From GCA-016699975 sp964515255 (lineage in GTDB: Bacteria > Patescibacteriota > Minisyncoccia > Moranbacterales > UBA1568), in the NCBI GenBank assembly GCA_964515255.1, contig CAZETL010000024.1, positions 1 to 13,590 on the forward strand: DNA of 13,590 bases. The letters are read 5' to 3'. Below the pieces are notes generated by a model, which did no database searches, was not told the origin of the DNA, and saw nothing but the letters and a program-made list of their open reading frames with translations. Shown in pieces: positions 13,551-13,590 of the stretch; the stretch's first letter is position 1, and each line of letters starts with the position of its first letter. The position numbers were made by a program, and so were the translations under genes.

Positions 13551-13590
13551 ATGGCAGATAAGCCAGAGAGGTATGTGGTGCATATCTCGT
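13551..13590 (+). CDS. First 13 codons of a gene cut by the window edge
   Basis: An ATG at 13551 stands a few bases after a strong AAGGAGGGG ribosome-binding site (13539-13547). The visible product is MADKPERYVVHIS. Too little is present to identify it. The strong ribosome-binding site and the position shortly after the preceding stop make a real start likely. Confidence 0.6.
   Translation, partial: MADKPERYVVHIS

Overview
The window looks like a chromosomal stretch from a member of the Candidate Phyla Radiation (Patescibacteria), most likely Parcubacteria-like. The reasons are small lineage-specific membrane proteins, a compact gene order, a PH-domain membrane protein and an 82-residue two-helix protein of types common in those genomes, a type IV pilus ATPase, and many hypothetical genes beside standard DNA-maintenance genes. 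TGA is used as a stop (for example after ruvC and parB), so this is not a UGA-recoding Gracilibacteria-type lineage. The lineage call is an inference from protein style; no rRNA gene or marker tree is available here.

Left block, minus strand (1-6751). Read in transcription order: ruvB (Holliday junction motor), an 82-residue membrane protein with what looks like a leaderless promoter, a PH-domain membrane protein, yebC with a good promoter, ruvC, and then a separate module. That module is a stand-alone 7TM protein of the transglutaminase-associated family, a fused ATP-grasp ligase plus retropepsin-like protease, a 306-residue unknown, and the start of another gene that runs off the left edge. 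ruvA is not in the window. Base composition falls sharply, from well over 50% GC to about 35-43%, near position 1560. That point is the joint between the two domains of the fusion.

Middle island, plus strand (about 6826-8240). A TTGACA promoter overlaps back to back with the ruvB promoter. It leads into a 13-bp tandem repeat, a strongly folded element at 6959-7116 (a 15-17 bp closing stem around four hairpins, with wobble pairs that fit only the plus-strand RNA), two small membrane-anchored unknown proteins in tandem, and a rho-independent terminator. I consider this structured RNA and its two partner genes the best candidate for an undescribed system.

Right block. A 1011-residue protein on the minus strand holds two complete PilB/GspE ATPase modules in one chain. 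It is divergent from parB (chromosome segregation), and the two promoters carry matching extended -10 elements. After parB come a GNAT-type acetyltransferase, a small gene in two overlapping frames (possibly frameshifted), and the first 13 codons of another gene at the right edge.

No tRNA, rRNA, CRISPR array, insertion sequence or consensus parS site was seen.
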